Part shown: piece after piece, positions 13,570 to 23,962 of the stretch
Layout: every line of letters starts with the position of its first letter
Position numbering within the stretch: the first letter of the stretch is position 1
Source of the DNA: Nemania diffusa
Taxonomy: Eukaryota; Ascomycota; Sordariomycetes; Xylariales; Xylariaceae
Length of the DNA stretch: 64,000 nucleotides
Reading direction: 5' to 3'
Assembly (NCBI GenBank): GCA_038501195.1
Contig: JBBPUQ010000006.1
Span: 1,240,001-1,304,000, forward strand
Translations under genes and position numbers: made by a program
Notes under the pieces: generated by a model
Told to the model about the DNA's origin: nothing
Seen by the model: the letters and a program-made list of their open reading frames with translations, nothing else
Database searches by the model: none

Positions 13570-14320
13570 TTATCTCCCGACCTTATCATTCTCCGACCCT
13601 GGTAGGTCCGTGGGTGTCCTATCCATGGCTCTGGTACTGCTTGGTGGCACCAAATCCACCAGCTTCAGATCAACAGGCTCGCAGGACGGGTTCTGCGGCG
13701 GCAGCGACGTGGCCCATCCAATGGCATGGTACCAATAGGCGCCCACCCACTGCCAGCAGACCTGGAAGTTGGCTGCCTGCCGGTCGGCCCCATCTGGCTC
13801 GGGCCTGGTCTCGTTTGAGCTCCTGTCGTCCGCGAGGCCCGTGACGTATACGCTGCCGTTGGCGGCTACCGAGAACGGGGTGGGCTTGTCGATGCCGACT
13901 GGGATGAAGGCCACGTTCACGTTGCTGCCCAGTGTCGGCTCGAGTCGTACGGCCGAGGGCAGTGATTGGAGACCGCTCTCCGCTTTGACAAGGAGATTGA
14001 ATACGAGGTAGCTCGCGCGTCTGCTTTTCGCGTCTAGGCCGGCCTCGTGGTAGAATTGGTAGAAGGAGCTATCCTCTGGGACTTGGGAAGAGTCGTAGCA
14101 GAGGCCCTCTTGTGCTACGCCAGAGTTGCAGGCTTTGACGTATCCTGTGTATGATTGAATTAGCTGCTGATTATGAGGTAGTGATATTGGCGTTATGGAG
14201 TATACCGTTGATCGAAGAATTGGTCTTCCCTGTGACACTGATGAGATAGGGGCCTCTGGGTTTGGCCATGGTGCTAGCGACCATCATGGCTAGGGCTAAT
14301 CCTACGAATGAGAAATGCAT
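13570..14320 (-). CDS. Secreted protein with DUF7907-like domain (2 exons, 229 aa)
   Basis: Exons on the minus strand: 14320-14206 and 14144-13570; the 61-nt intron (donor GTATAC, acceptor ACACAG) is phase 1. The N-terminus is a typical signal peptide (MHFSFVGLALAMMVASTMA, probable cleavage before KP). The mature part starts with a short strand (YLISVTGK), continues with a conserved Cys-containing segment (GYVKACNSGVAQEGLCY), a variable middle with N-glycosylation sites, and ends in a Trp-rich block followed by PQNPSCEPVDLKL. This order matches fungal secreted proteins that I recall as DUF7907; the assignment is from memory of the pattern. Four Cys in the mature protein suggest two disulfides. 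Such proteins are often infection- or growth-related secretome members of unknown function. The 3' end beyond the conserved block is Pro/Asp-rich. Confidence 0.65.
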
Positions 14321-14370
14321 GTCGAGAATGGAGGAGTTACACTGCAACGTTGATGAGTAGTAGAAAGCAA

Positions 14371-14377
14371 TATTTAT
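14371..14377 (-). promoter_or_regulatory. TATA-like box of the secreted DUF7907-like gene
   Basis: On the minus strand the sequence ATAAATA lies about 50 bases before the ATG at 14320. The close spacing is normal for highly expressed secreted-protein genes of fungi. Placement is by sequence only. Confidence 0.35.
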
Positions 14378-14593
14378 GGGAACGAGTATGGCGTAGCAAT
14401 TGGGAATTCGGGAAGATAAACGAATGATGGCAAGACGGTCTATCAGATGGATGATGATCTTCTGGCAATACAAGTCTTCACGAGTTGGGCCCTTCAACAG
14501 ATATGATGGACTAGACCATGCGCAACGCGCTTTCTGGCATAGTACGTCACCAAGATGACCGCCGTCTCTAGGAGAGCTAGTGCCTCTTATCTT

Positions 14594-14605
14594 GGGGGGG
14601 GGGGG
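14594..14605. repeat. Homopolymer run of 12 G
   Basis: Twelve G followed by CGGCGG, in the spacer between two minus-strand genes. Same length as the run at 2802-2813. Confidence 0.9.
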
Positions 14606-14898
14606 CGGCGGTACCTTCTTATGTCTTTGGCTTCACCTTTAATACTAGGCTCGACCCTCGACGCCTATGACGCGTAGCTTCTACTGCCGGGGAAAGCGAC
14701 CTAAACTAAACATAAGATCAAGTACACAGGTACTCCAAATTCAATTCGAGATTGCTAATATTGAAGGTAGGAGGAATGTTAGTCCAATTGAACGCTACAC
14801 TGATTTACAGGATGCTTGGTCGGGTGCATCATTTATGCGTCCTCGTAGAACACAATTGCTTATGAGGAAATGCCCGACTCTCTCACAATGGACGCGCT

Positions 14899-15451
14899 CT
14901 ATAACGGCTGCACGGATTTCAGGCAAGCTACAACGAAGCAGGCCCAGGCGGGAACGTCGGCCACCCATGACCTAAGGCTGTGAACAGTAAGCCACTCGCG
15001 GAGCAGCTTGTTTCCCTGGCCCTTTGGCTCATCCTCGCACAGACCTTTTATCTTATACACTACGCGCGGGATCTGTATCAGTACTTTCCAACTCAAGCAG
15101 CGACCGAGTGGGTTGCCACTAACTGACGAAGGGCGCGAAAGCCATGTGGAAGAAGGCAAGAGCGGTGCCAGCGGCATACCACTTCCACGCGCCGCCTTGC
15201 CTCGAGTAGATATTGCTGATACCGGTAGCGGTGGTCAGCGTGTAGAGGATGCCGATCTCCCAGATGCCCTTCCTGAAGAAGGCCTTGAAGTAGGACGGCA
15301 CGATCTCGTTGGCTCTCTCGCGATGGTCTGGGACGAGGAAGTTCTCGAGGAAGAGCCATTGGTCGTGCGAGAAGCGCATGGCCATGGTGGACGTGAGGAC
15401 AGGCGCCACGCGCAGGAGGACGAGAGGGTCGAAGAATGCCTTGGACGCCAT
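14899..15451 (-). CDS. Small integral membrane protein (2 exons, 165 aa)
   Basis: Exons 15451-15128 and 15072-14899 on the minus strand. The intron has donor GTCAGT and acceptor ATACAG, 55 nt, phase 0. I chose the ATG at 15451 because the open frame upstream has no ATG. The protein has about four hydrophobic helices: FFDPLVLLRVAPVLTS near the start, a segment around IWEIGILYTLTTATGI, one at AAGTALAFFHMAFAPF, and VPAWACFVVACL at the end. Between helices 3 and 4 is a charged loop ending in LLREWLTVHSLRSWVADVP. The layout recalls the DUF1772/anthrone-oxygenase-like family of small fungal membrane proteins, but I cannot point to catalytic residues, so the enzymatic role is open. It lies divergently from nothing obvious and is not part of a visible biosynthetic cluster. 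Confidence 0.65.
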
Positions 15452-16386
15452 TTTGCACAGTAGGGAATTGAGCACGCTATCGATACCTGGAGCGGGAATG
15501 ACGGTACCTACGCTACTCTGTAGAAAAAGGGGATAAAAATCAATCAAAGGCGAATGTTGCGCGGTTAGAAGGGATTCACCGCGTTAGGCCATGTCAGACC
15601 ATGATCAGCACTAGTAGGGATCGGTTCCTCATTGCCGAATTTTTGGCCCTTCTTCACAGTCTGCTATTGTACGTTGGATAGGTAGTCCTGAACCCAATTA
15701 TGGTCTTAGCGAATTAAAAGTATTGTAGAAAATGAATAGATAATTTCTAAACGAAAATGATTTCATTGAAAAACTTTCAATGTTCCCAATGGGTTTGCTG
15801 GCCTAGTCTATATAAAAGTTGTTAAGAAGAAAACAGTGGTTAAAATGTGTGCATTAAACGGGACAAATGACCTAGTATTCAAATATTAGCATTTAAATAA
15901 ATATATTATACCTCGATTTATAAAATTAAACAGGTAGATTGAAAACCTGTTGTTTAAACCCCTTTTCGCCTGTTCTTTACTCTAAGGGGTTTCACCATCG
16001 AAAGGCTTCTCAGAGTTTCCCGGTGCAGCCATGAGTGATATTCAATATTAATTGAACCCGAAGTTATAGGCCACACAAATGGCGATAATCTTTTGAAACT
16101 AGATTAACCCTCTGATCTCCTGCTCCTACCCTGCCTCTGCGTTTTCGAGATTGTGAGTCTATCCCTGCCCTAGCCTTTAGGAATTATTCTGTCAGACATC
16201 AGACGTAACCTAAATATATATTTACACTTCTATTTAGTTTGAGAAGTATAATACCCGTGAATCTCATGTATGAAACAAATGACAGAAAAGAGTCAAAAGA
16301 AAACTCATCTCGTTCTGTCTCGTCATTGTAACGCCCGTGTCCCACCGCCCATACACATCTCGAAACGGTTTAAACAAGGGCGTTTC
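15452..16386. other. AT-rich intergenic stretch
   Basis: From about 15700 to 16260 the sequence is strongly AT-rich with long A/T runs and no open frame above 60 codons. It resembles decayed repeat DNA; no terminal repeats were found by eye. Confidence 0.4.
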
Positions 16387-16883
16387 TCAAATAAATAAGT
16401 GATCACTTACGGTGAGAGCTAAATAAAACCGTTCCTTAGCGAGGCGCCAAGCGCTCACGGCGAGGTCGGCTGGGAAAAGACGGAACAGCTGGGCATTCTT
16501 CCAAGCTGCAGCGGACTCGTCATTGGCGTCCATGCCCGGGTGAGGCCACGCTGCAAGGGCGAGAGCACGGCGACCAGCCAAGAAGACCTCGTATGCATGG
16601 AGATAGTTGGCCTTGGCCTTCTTTGCGCGAGCGAGATGATGGCTCTTGCGGCATTCCTTCTCACAATTCTCAAAAGCATCGGCCAAGTCCACACAAAGTT
16701 CGCCGACTGTGGCGCGAACATCCCCGGGTGATAATAGTTGCGGCGGGCTTCTAAGTCGTTATTGTCGTCGCCGCCTTTTTCAAGATCGAAATAGAAGAAC
16801 GGGTCGCACCACGCGAGAATCGCCATGAGGTCGGCGGCGTCACCTTGCATAGCTGGGGTGGTCGGGTCACAGATATCCTTTCG
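16387..16883 (-). pseudogene. Gene fragment with apparent frameshift
   Basis: Two adjacent minus-strand frames read like one protein. The first (from about 16883, after a TAG acceptor) contains CDPTTPAMQGDAADLMAILA and DPFFYFDLEKG. The second contains GELCVDLADAFENCEKECRK, then an Ala-rich helical region and AVSAWRLAKERFYLALT, and stops being gene-like at a GTAAGT donor at 16410. The switch falls in a CCCGGGG tract near 16725, where a one-base change would join YYHPG to DVRATVG. No GT-AG pair fits there, so a frameshift (real or sequencing) is likelier than an intron. Upstream and downstream exons were not resolved. I do not recognise the family; it looks all-helical. It could be a broken accessory gene. 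Confidence 0.35.
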
Positions 16884-17068
16884 CTAGACACGCCGGACAC
16901 GACGAGTTGTCTTTTCCCCGGTGAAGACACACCGGATGTGTAGGCCGGTCGCTTCCTAGCTGACGCGGCCTGCCTCTGTTTGCCGTTTTCTCGCCTTCTG
17001 GCCGCTCTTGTGGCATTTTCGCAGCTACGCCTTTTTACCTCTTGCCTTCTATGTCTCAGTAAGTACAT

Positions 17069-18602
17069 TTACATGTAGCGAGGTTAGGTAAGGTCCTAAC
17101 TATCAATTGAGTTGTAGGTGCTTACCTTGCGTATAGAAACATAACCTCTTAGGTATAGAGATGGAACCACAGGCATAGATACCTAGGTAGTTGCGGAATA
17201 CCTGTCTGAGGCTTCTAAAGGGTAGGCGCAGAAAGGAAGAAATAAATTCACTCTGTATCTGAGATAAATGTGCTGGGGTGTTGAAAACAAGCTAGGTAGG
17301 TGAGATATGTGTGCCTGCTTTTCAATTTCTCAAGTAGAATTGTACAGCAAGAAGGGAAGGTGTTCATGTGATACGCCTGTTGCGGCCATCACTCCTCTAA
17401 CAGTACCTACCTTATGTAGGTATATTACATACATGTGTGTATGGAGGTAGCTACATATGTAAGGCAATAGTTACAGGTAGGTTAGGTACCTAATATACCT
17501 AATGTACCTAATAAACAGCTGTCTTTGCGTATCTAAACTTCGAGATGTTGCACCTAGGTGTCTCTAGATACTTACCTAGGTAGTCTATGTATGTACCTCT
17601 AGTTTATATATATGTAGGTACATAAGGTAAGTACCTTAAGTAATATTTTTGTCCAGTGCACAGTATTTCAGCATTCCACCTCTACATACGTATTGTTGTG
17701 TTTCGATCCAAGGCAACAACCTATTTGGATATATTCTGCCTCGTGCCTACTTCCTCTAAAATTTACATCCTTAGCCATTTTTGGCACCTTCAACCCCTCT
17801 CATGCAATTGCCTTCCTTGGTCGTTCGATAATTTAAACAGCACTATGGCCACCCATCTGCATCTTGATCTAACTACCTATTGATTTTACTACCTATGTAT
17901 TCCTCTCTAACAACACATGAGCCATCACTCCGACAATAACTTCAAGAACATCAAAACTATCAACAATCCGGCTTCTTGTTGTCCCCCTTGTTATCCCACG
18001 CGCTTACGTGGTCACCTAGGTACCTACTTGAGTATCACTCACTCCCTCCTAAGACATGAAGTGATAGGGTACCTGGATACTTAAGACCTCTATCCATCTT
18101 CTTCCTGCGTGCCTGTTTCAGTACCTTTATCTCTCTTTTCTATCCCGCCTCTAAAACATCTATTCCGATTCCATCCATTAGGTATTCTAATTGAGCATCT
18201 TCAGCTCTATCCTCTTTTCCTATCTCATGATACGTAGGTAATTTGTCCCCCCCTTTCCCCTTTCGTCTCTATTCTTTCCCCTCTTCGTGTGTCCCGTACG
18301 CTAACATTAATGAAGCGGTCTCATTACGATATCTGTCACTGACTACAAACCTTAACACTACACATATTCGTCAGCACTGTGAGAGGTAAGATTTTTACGC
18401 ACTATTCTGCGGTAGACGTTTCATTAGCTTGCATCTCACTGCTTAGGGTTAGGGACTCGACTGTCTTTGAAGGTACCTTCAACGCAACAGTCGCAATATT
18501 GCCCCATCCTAAGATGGTCTTCAAGCGTCGCATGCTCGCTTCTATCTTCTAGAACCATCCGGTGCTTGATTCTCATACTATCACATCCTAGTTGGTCAAA
18601 CA
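17069..18602. other. Promoter-like tract dense in TAGGTACCTA-type motifs
   Basis: Between about 17060 and 17660 the motifs CCTAGGTA, TAGGTACC, TACCTA and their complements recur many times, often as the palindromes CCTAGG and GGTACC (examples at 17181-17190, 17401-17430, 17475-17515, 17571-17582, 17610-17640). Further copies lie at about 18016-18030. The remainder (17660-18600) is pyrimidine-rich, as in fungal leaders. No coding frame is convincing. The tract is best read as the upstream regulatory region of the gene at 18893. Confidence 0.5.
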
Positions 18603-18861
18603 GTAAGTTCTACTCATCATTGTTGAGAACTTTATAATACTACAATGCTCGGTGTGTCTCTGGTTCTTATCCATTTAGCTTCGAGCCATGCATATTCTCC
18701 CATTGATTTCTTGGACTTGAACAGTCTAGTTGCCTGAATCTATCCATCTTGCAATGTCTCTCATGTCATTACTAGGTTGAATTAGAGATCTCATATCTAA
18801 TTGTTTCACCATCCTCATTGCTAGAAACGATAGCTAAACTAACATACTAATATATTTACAG
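18603..18861 (+). other. Probable 5' UTR intron of the caspase-like gene
   Basis: A perfect GTAAGT donor at 18603, a TACTAAT branch site about 15 bases before the end and a TTTACAG acceptor at 18861 flank a stop-rich stretch that ends 31 bases before the ATG at 18893. Fungal genes with long leaders often carry such an intron. Other donors upstream (near 18386) are possible. Confidence 0.4.
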
Positions 18862-18892
18862 TAGCGGACCCTCTACGTCGATAGAATCCAAG

Positions 18893-21430
18893 ATGGCTCC
18901 TTCACCATCCCCTAGCCCCGCTGGTACTAGCCACCAACGACCCTTAACCCCCACCGCGACTTCATTTATCCCGAAGGTCATGGAAGCCAATAAAGACGTT
19001 CTCAAATCATGCTTTATCACGCAAACCGTCCCCAACGTCCACCGTTTTGCGGGAGTTGTTGGAATCTGCACCGTACCCGAAGATAAGGCCGATATGAACA
19101 ACCTTGGTTGGCATATTGCCGACTTTCTAGCCTTTAGAGCCTTACTATGTGGTCAGAATCCACCAAAGGCACAGACATGGTTGTCTATGTGTAATATTCC
19201 TGCTCTAGTGGAAGCGAATCCACAGCTATACACTCATGGCAAAGACAGACGGCTGGTAGCCTCTGCGGTTCGGCCAGACAATCACCAGGAGTCCGCTGGG
19301 CTTGTTAAGCGAGAAGATGATATCCAAGTTGAGACTTGCGCAGAGGATCTGAAGGAAAAGTTCAAATCAGCGGTAAAGGAGAAGTTGGGGATTGCGGAGA
19401 AATATAACTACCCTTTGTTGTTGATTGTGTGCGGGTTGACCTCTCTTGAGCAGGACATATATTTTGGCGAGCTTACTACCGATCGCCAGTACACTATGAA
19501 GGACCTTCGTTGTGAACTTGGCGACAGCATTGAAAATGTTGAAGCTACGATTATCACACCTTCATTATTCTCTGCTGGCTGGCAGGTTAATGCTTCATTC
19601 GGGCGCCTAGATTCTACGGTAGTGCGTGGCAAGCGAGTTGAATTTCTCGCTAGACAGTTCGGCGGAATTTTTTCACCAGATCTAGTCCGTAGCTTCCTTG
19701 GATGGAAATGTCCAGCGATTGATGAGGCTAAAGTCGAAGCCATGGCCAAAAGGGAGAGATTTCCGGGGCCGGCTTGCCCCTCTGAAGAAGTTCAGGCGCT
19801 AATATCTCAGCTTGAGATTAAGATTCAATCTTACCTTGTTGGTGGTCTCAGCAGTTTCCCCATTGATCATTCCTTTTCTTTTAACAAAAGCAAAGACGAA
19901 TGGGAAACTTTGATTGGTCATCGTGAGAGGTCACTTGATTACCAGGGGCTAGAGCATTACGAGCAGAAATGGAGAAAGCTTCCATTAGCGGAGAGCTTGA
20001 ATCTGACTAATGAAGGCTTCTCGTTCATGGGAAATGCTTTCGGAGGAACAAAGGAATCGCAACTTAATCATATAAGATACCTTATCGAAGAGTCGTACCT
20101 CGCCTGGCCGGACCACTGGGCGTTGAATTTCGGCCAAGAGACAAGGGGAGACCTTGAGCGTTTCATGAACACAGAGCAACCAAGTGATATCGACTGCCAT
20201 GAGATCTTCAACGTACTCGAGCACCGTGCGAGGACATCTATTCTAGGCGATACAATCGTTCAATATTTTGATCTCCCAATACCTCATAACCAGCGCTGCC
20301 GAGAATGGAATCATGTGAAGTGGAAGCAAGGAATCTCGGAGAAAGATCGATCCTTATTGATCAGAGACTTCAATTCTGTGTTTGGGTGCGTTCCTGGCCC
20401 GAATCTCCCGCCTGGTATCAACAAAAACAGTTTGAGCAGATTACAGATGCGCCTGGAAAATGGTGCAAACTACGTTAGGGCTGCTTTGGGGATTCGCTTT
20501 TTGACAACTAAGGGCTCTAGCAAGGTCGCGATTGACCGTATAACTAGCTGTAAGTGGTATACATCTCATAACTACTGATGCGCTGGCTAATAGAGTATAG
20601 TCCTTGAGGAGGTTAAAGCAAAGCAAGCAGAGATATTGATCTCAAACTCGGAGATTTACAGGATGTGTAGCTCCTGGCTTAATGCCATCAATATTCCAAT
20701 CCTTGAGAAGCATAATGCAGTAAGTGCAGCAAGAATATTTCAAGGAATTACAGAACCTGGAGATACAAGTAGTATCCTGGATTTTGATGTCGAGTACGAT
20801 ATTTATCGAAATGACGATGTTAGCCTTGAGGAGGAGGCTGCGAGTGCTGCGGTCACATTTATTTATGACGAGAAGCCTGCTCCCCCGGCGCTGGTCCAAC
20901 AGGAGGAGCCGCCTGCTACAGAGAGGCCCAGATATGATGTTGCTCGGGGAGGGAATGAAATCGCTGCAGCAGCCTCGACAATCCCGGCCACAGAGGTGCA
21001 GAAAGGAGAGGATGTCATCTTCCGGCAGGTAGTTGATCTTGCTGAGGAGGAAGCTCGGCTCATCACGGAAATTCGAACCACTAATGACAGAGCACGACGT
21101 GAAAAACTGACATTAGAGCTTTTAGAGGTACTGCAAAAGAGCAATAGCCTTGCATTGAGCGTCAAGGCTTCCAAGGATGTGGCCCAGAACGGCGCCTCTA
21201 AGCCAACTGGAAACAAAACGACTACCACCACCTCTTTTACTAAGACTAAAGACGATGACTGTCACAGTGATGGTATCATGCAGGCTGACGCGCGCAAAAG
21301 CACAAGATTCGATAGCGCACCACAAGAGACCCCCCACGAATTAGGTGAATATTCGATACTCGAGACTGAGCTCTCAACTGGACGCAAGACACCACCTCAT
21401 TTGCGTGGCATTGACGGTAGAGCATACTAG
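18893..21430 (+). CDS. Caspase-like (C14-type) protein lacking the catalytic His and Cys (2 exons, 828 aa)
   Basis: Exons 18893-20549 and 20601-21430; the 51-nt intron is GTAAGT...TATAG, phase 1. The start has a good context (CAAGATGG). Residues about 55-240 follow the order of fungal caspase-like peptidases as I remember them: an N-terminal strand (VVGICT), QTWLSMCNIPALVEANPQLY, a DRR segment, an amphipathic helix, the hydrophobic strand YPLLLIVCG, and a second strand with TIITPSLFSAGWQ. In active relatives the first strand ends in GHG (catalytic His) and the second in a Cys-Ser/Tyr-Gly-Gly-Trp-like motif; here they read CGLT and SLFSAGW, so both catalytic residues appear to be missing. Residues 260-560 are helical with no motif I know. 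Exon 2 encodes a Glu/Ala-rich coiled-coil-like segment (around RQVVDLAEEEARLITEIRTT) and a Thr-rich, disordered tail. No signal peptide or membrane helix. A role as a regulatory pseudoprotease or scaffold is inference; the fold assignment itself needs a profile search. Confidence 0.6.
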
Positions 21431-21838
21431 TAGGGTGGCTAGGTGTTACTTGGTTCGACTTATAACCAACCCAGTAGATTTCGGTCTGAAGATAAAAGTA
21501 TGAAAGGAGAAATGTGTTGGGAGGGATTTGCGACTTGGCCCGGTTGGTAAAAAGGAACTGTGTGGCATGGGAACACAAGCTTGAAAGAGATTGAACAACT
21601 GAAATGGAACGAAGTAATAGAGGTAGCTACGATGCTCTGAATTAATAAATCTCGTTGTATTGCGTATGATGTTAGTCCTGGACCTTAGAAATGATATAGG
21701 GGCTTCACAAGCTGCTTATTAAATTCAGGGTGACTCTATCGATTATAGCGATAGTAGAAGAGCAATTGGTCATGAGTCAAAGAGGTGATGATAGTGCCGA
21801 CACACATATTCGTGAAATCTCGTGGGAAGTGGTGTCAT
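21431..21838. other. Convergent 3' spacer
   Basis: Space between the ends of two convergent genes, presumably their 3' untranslated regions. Nothing else seen. Confidence 0.5.
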
Positions 21839-23245
21839 TTATGTATTTTCTATTCGACCTTGATCTATGGGCTTCGGGGTCCCCATCTCCTCATCTACGC
21901 GGGGCGGCGCCCTGGGCCCTCGCTGGAAGACGTACAGGGCCTCGTCCTTGCCGGGGAAGCTGGGCAGGGGCACCTGGACGACCCTGACCCACTCGCGGCC
22001 GTGCTCGCGGGCCATGAACTCGTCCATGGTGGCGTCGCGGAAGCCGGTGTAACCGTTGCGGTTCTGGGTGCCAACGACGGCGAGGGTGTCACCGGCGTAG
22101 GCGGCGAGCAGGTCGCGCGTGAAGCCGCCGGCGCGGCCGCCGGCGACGCCGCCCCCGACGATGGGGTACACGAGGAGCAGGACGGCGTCTGCGGCGCCCG
22201 CGCGCGCGTCGCGGAGGTAGGCGGCGCCGTCGGCGATGGTGGTGTCGCGCACCCAGGTCGTGCGCCAGCTCGACTGCGCGCTGTCGACGGGGGTTACGAG
22301 CGGGAGGGGATCGGGAGGCTTGGATTTGGATTTGGAGGGTGTGTCGGGAGAGTGGTACGTGTGGTAGTCGCGGAGCAGGCGCGTCCAGTACCCGTTGCCT
22401 GAGCCCACGTCGATGATCTCGCGGCCTGCGGCCAGGCGCCGCAGGATCTCGAGGGCCTCGTGCGAGGGGCACACGCAGCCGAAGTGGTGCATGAGGATCG
22501 GCAGGACGTGGTGTGAGGGTGGGCGAGGGGCGCGCGCGGATGAAGGGCTTGGGCCTGCCCACTCTAGGTTGCGGCTTGCCCAGGCTTGGAAGGCGAGGTA
22601 GGGGTTTGGGGGTGGGGGGCGCGAGGGCTTGCTGCGCGGGATGGCGAGTAGGGATTGTAGGGAGGGGTGGATGAAGCGCTTTGCGGTTAGGTGCGCGCCG
22701 ATCTCGCGACGTAGGGATCCCTTCTTCGCGTTCGCGGCGAAGTTGCGCAGGGCTGTGGCGGCGGAGTTCGAGGGCGAGAAGATCGAGATGTAGGCTTCTA
22801 TGTCGGATTGTGGGAGCGGTGGGAGGACGGTCGGGGCGGGCGGTCTTGAAGGAGGTGTTTGTGGGTTTGGGTCGGCGGGTTTGTCCGCGTCTGTCGTTGT
22901 CGTTGAGGCTTGGGGAAGAGGAGGAGTAGCTGCTGTTGTTGGTTCGGCGAAGTACCAGCTATGCAGGCCGTGCGCGGCGCCGAGGGACACGACGTGTTGG
23001 ACTTGGGGCAGCGTGACGGCGACCATAGCGTGGTAGGTGTAGGTGTCTGTCTTGCGCAGCGAGAAAGACGTCGCGATGGCGGCTCTCAAGTCGTTGTCTG
23101 CCAGATGGGCCTCGGCGCGTGAGTGGAGTTCTGCATCGGCGAGGTAGGCGTCTGGGTTCCATGACGGCGAGCCCTCCGAGTATGTGAAGGCCTGCTTCTT
23201 GCTGCTGCCATTACCAGGCGTGCTACTGCTGCTCGGAGGCGCCAT
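21839..23245 (-). CDS. SAM-dependent methyltransferase-like protein, single exon, 468 aa
   Basis: The frame is open from 23371, but I prefer the ATG at 23245 (MAPPSSSS, good context) over the one at 23371, because the 42 extra residues are unlike the rest. The C-terminal half has a class I methyltransferase signature: the SAM-binding strand and loop EIIDVGSGNGYWTRLL, then an acidic/hydrophobic strand and further strands ending in EALYVFQRGP. The N-terminal half contains a helical stretch (SWNPDAYLADAELHSRAEAH) and a Pro/Thr-rich linker. The layout matches a conserved but uncharacterised ascomycete family; the substrate is unknown. The gene is very GC-rich, particularly in third codon positions, in contrast to its surroundings, which also produces long spurious frames on the opposite strand. 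Confidence 0.7.
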   Translation of the reverse strand: MAPPSSSSTPGNGSSKKQAFTYSEGSPSWNPDAYLADAELHSRAEAHLADNDLRAAIATSFSLRKTDTYTYHAMVAVTLPQVQHVVSLGAAHGLHSWYFAEPTTAATPPLPQASTTTTDADKPADPNPQTPPSRPPAPTVLPPLPQSDIEAYISIFSPSNSAATALRNFAANAKKGSLRREIGAHLTAKRFIHPSLQSLLAIPRSKPSRPPPPNPYLAFQAWASRNLEWAGPSPSSARAPRPPSHHVLPILMHHFGCVCPSHEALEILRRLAAGREIIDVGSGNGYWTRLLRDYHTYHSPDTPSKSKSKPPDPLPLVTPVDSAQSSWRTTWVRDTTIADGAAYLRDARAGAADAVLLLVYPIVGGGVAGGRAGGFTRDLLAAYAGDTLAVVGTQNRNGYTGFRDATMDEFMAREHGREWVRVVQVPLPSFPGKDEALYVFQRGPRAPPRVDEEMGTPKPIDQGRIENT

Positions 23246-23962
23246 TACGGCGAATTTACAGCCTCGGTTGTGGTAGGTTGGCGCGTAGCAGAAACTTGCG
23301 CTTGTAAGTGGGAGATGAGACACAGGCGCGTCATATTGGTACTGGTGGGGTTGCGGTTTATTACCCCACATTGTACTGGGATACCCGCACGGAGTGGTAA
23401 TTCAGGGGTTACTGCCGGGTAGCCCCTCTCAACCCAGAATCCGCTGTTTAGGTACTTGCACTCGCTCTTGTAATTGGGTTACGTTGCTGTTGACACGGAT
23501 TATGTAAATCAAAACACTGCACCCTAGAGACTTATACTAAATCATTTGAATTTAATAGGGAATGACTGGCTGGCTAGGTCTAAGTGCTAGCCCTAAAAGG
23601 ACAGCAAGCGAGCTAGGTTTATATAGAAAAAATCAACGAAATTAAGCGCCCCTAATCAACAAACACCTTCTCCCTCCCCCATGTGACTTGGTCTCCTGTG
23701 CTGCGACCGCCAAATTAGTTTTCTTTGGCGACTTCCAAGAAGTGTCGTAGATAAGTGAGCTGTTTATTTCATCCTGTCACTGTTAATATTGGGCACTTTC
23801 AACTGCCAAGTCTATGCAGAATCCTTTGGGCAAGGGGGGAGGATGAAACAAAGTGCGACGACAAAACAGAAAAGGGTGAAATAATGAGCGTAAAAGGGTT
23901 GTTGAATAGTATATGAATAGGAGATGGGGCAACAAAGCAGCTGACTATTGATATAACCTTAA
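23246..23962. other. Spacer between two minus-strand genes
   Basis: Promoter side of the methyltransferase-like gene and 3' end of the GTPase gene. Moderately AT-rich; no gene, no repeat recognised. Confidence 0.45.

Noticed and set aside
21785..22402. Plus-strand open frame opposite the methyltransferase-like gene
   Set aside because: Shadow of a GC-rich gene on the other strand, with a repetitive Gly/Val/Ala composition.
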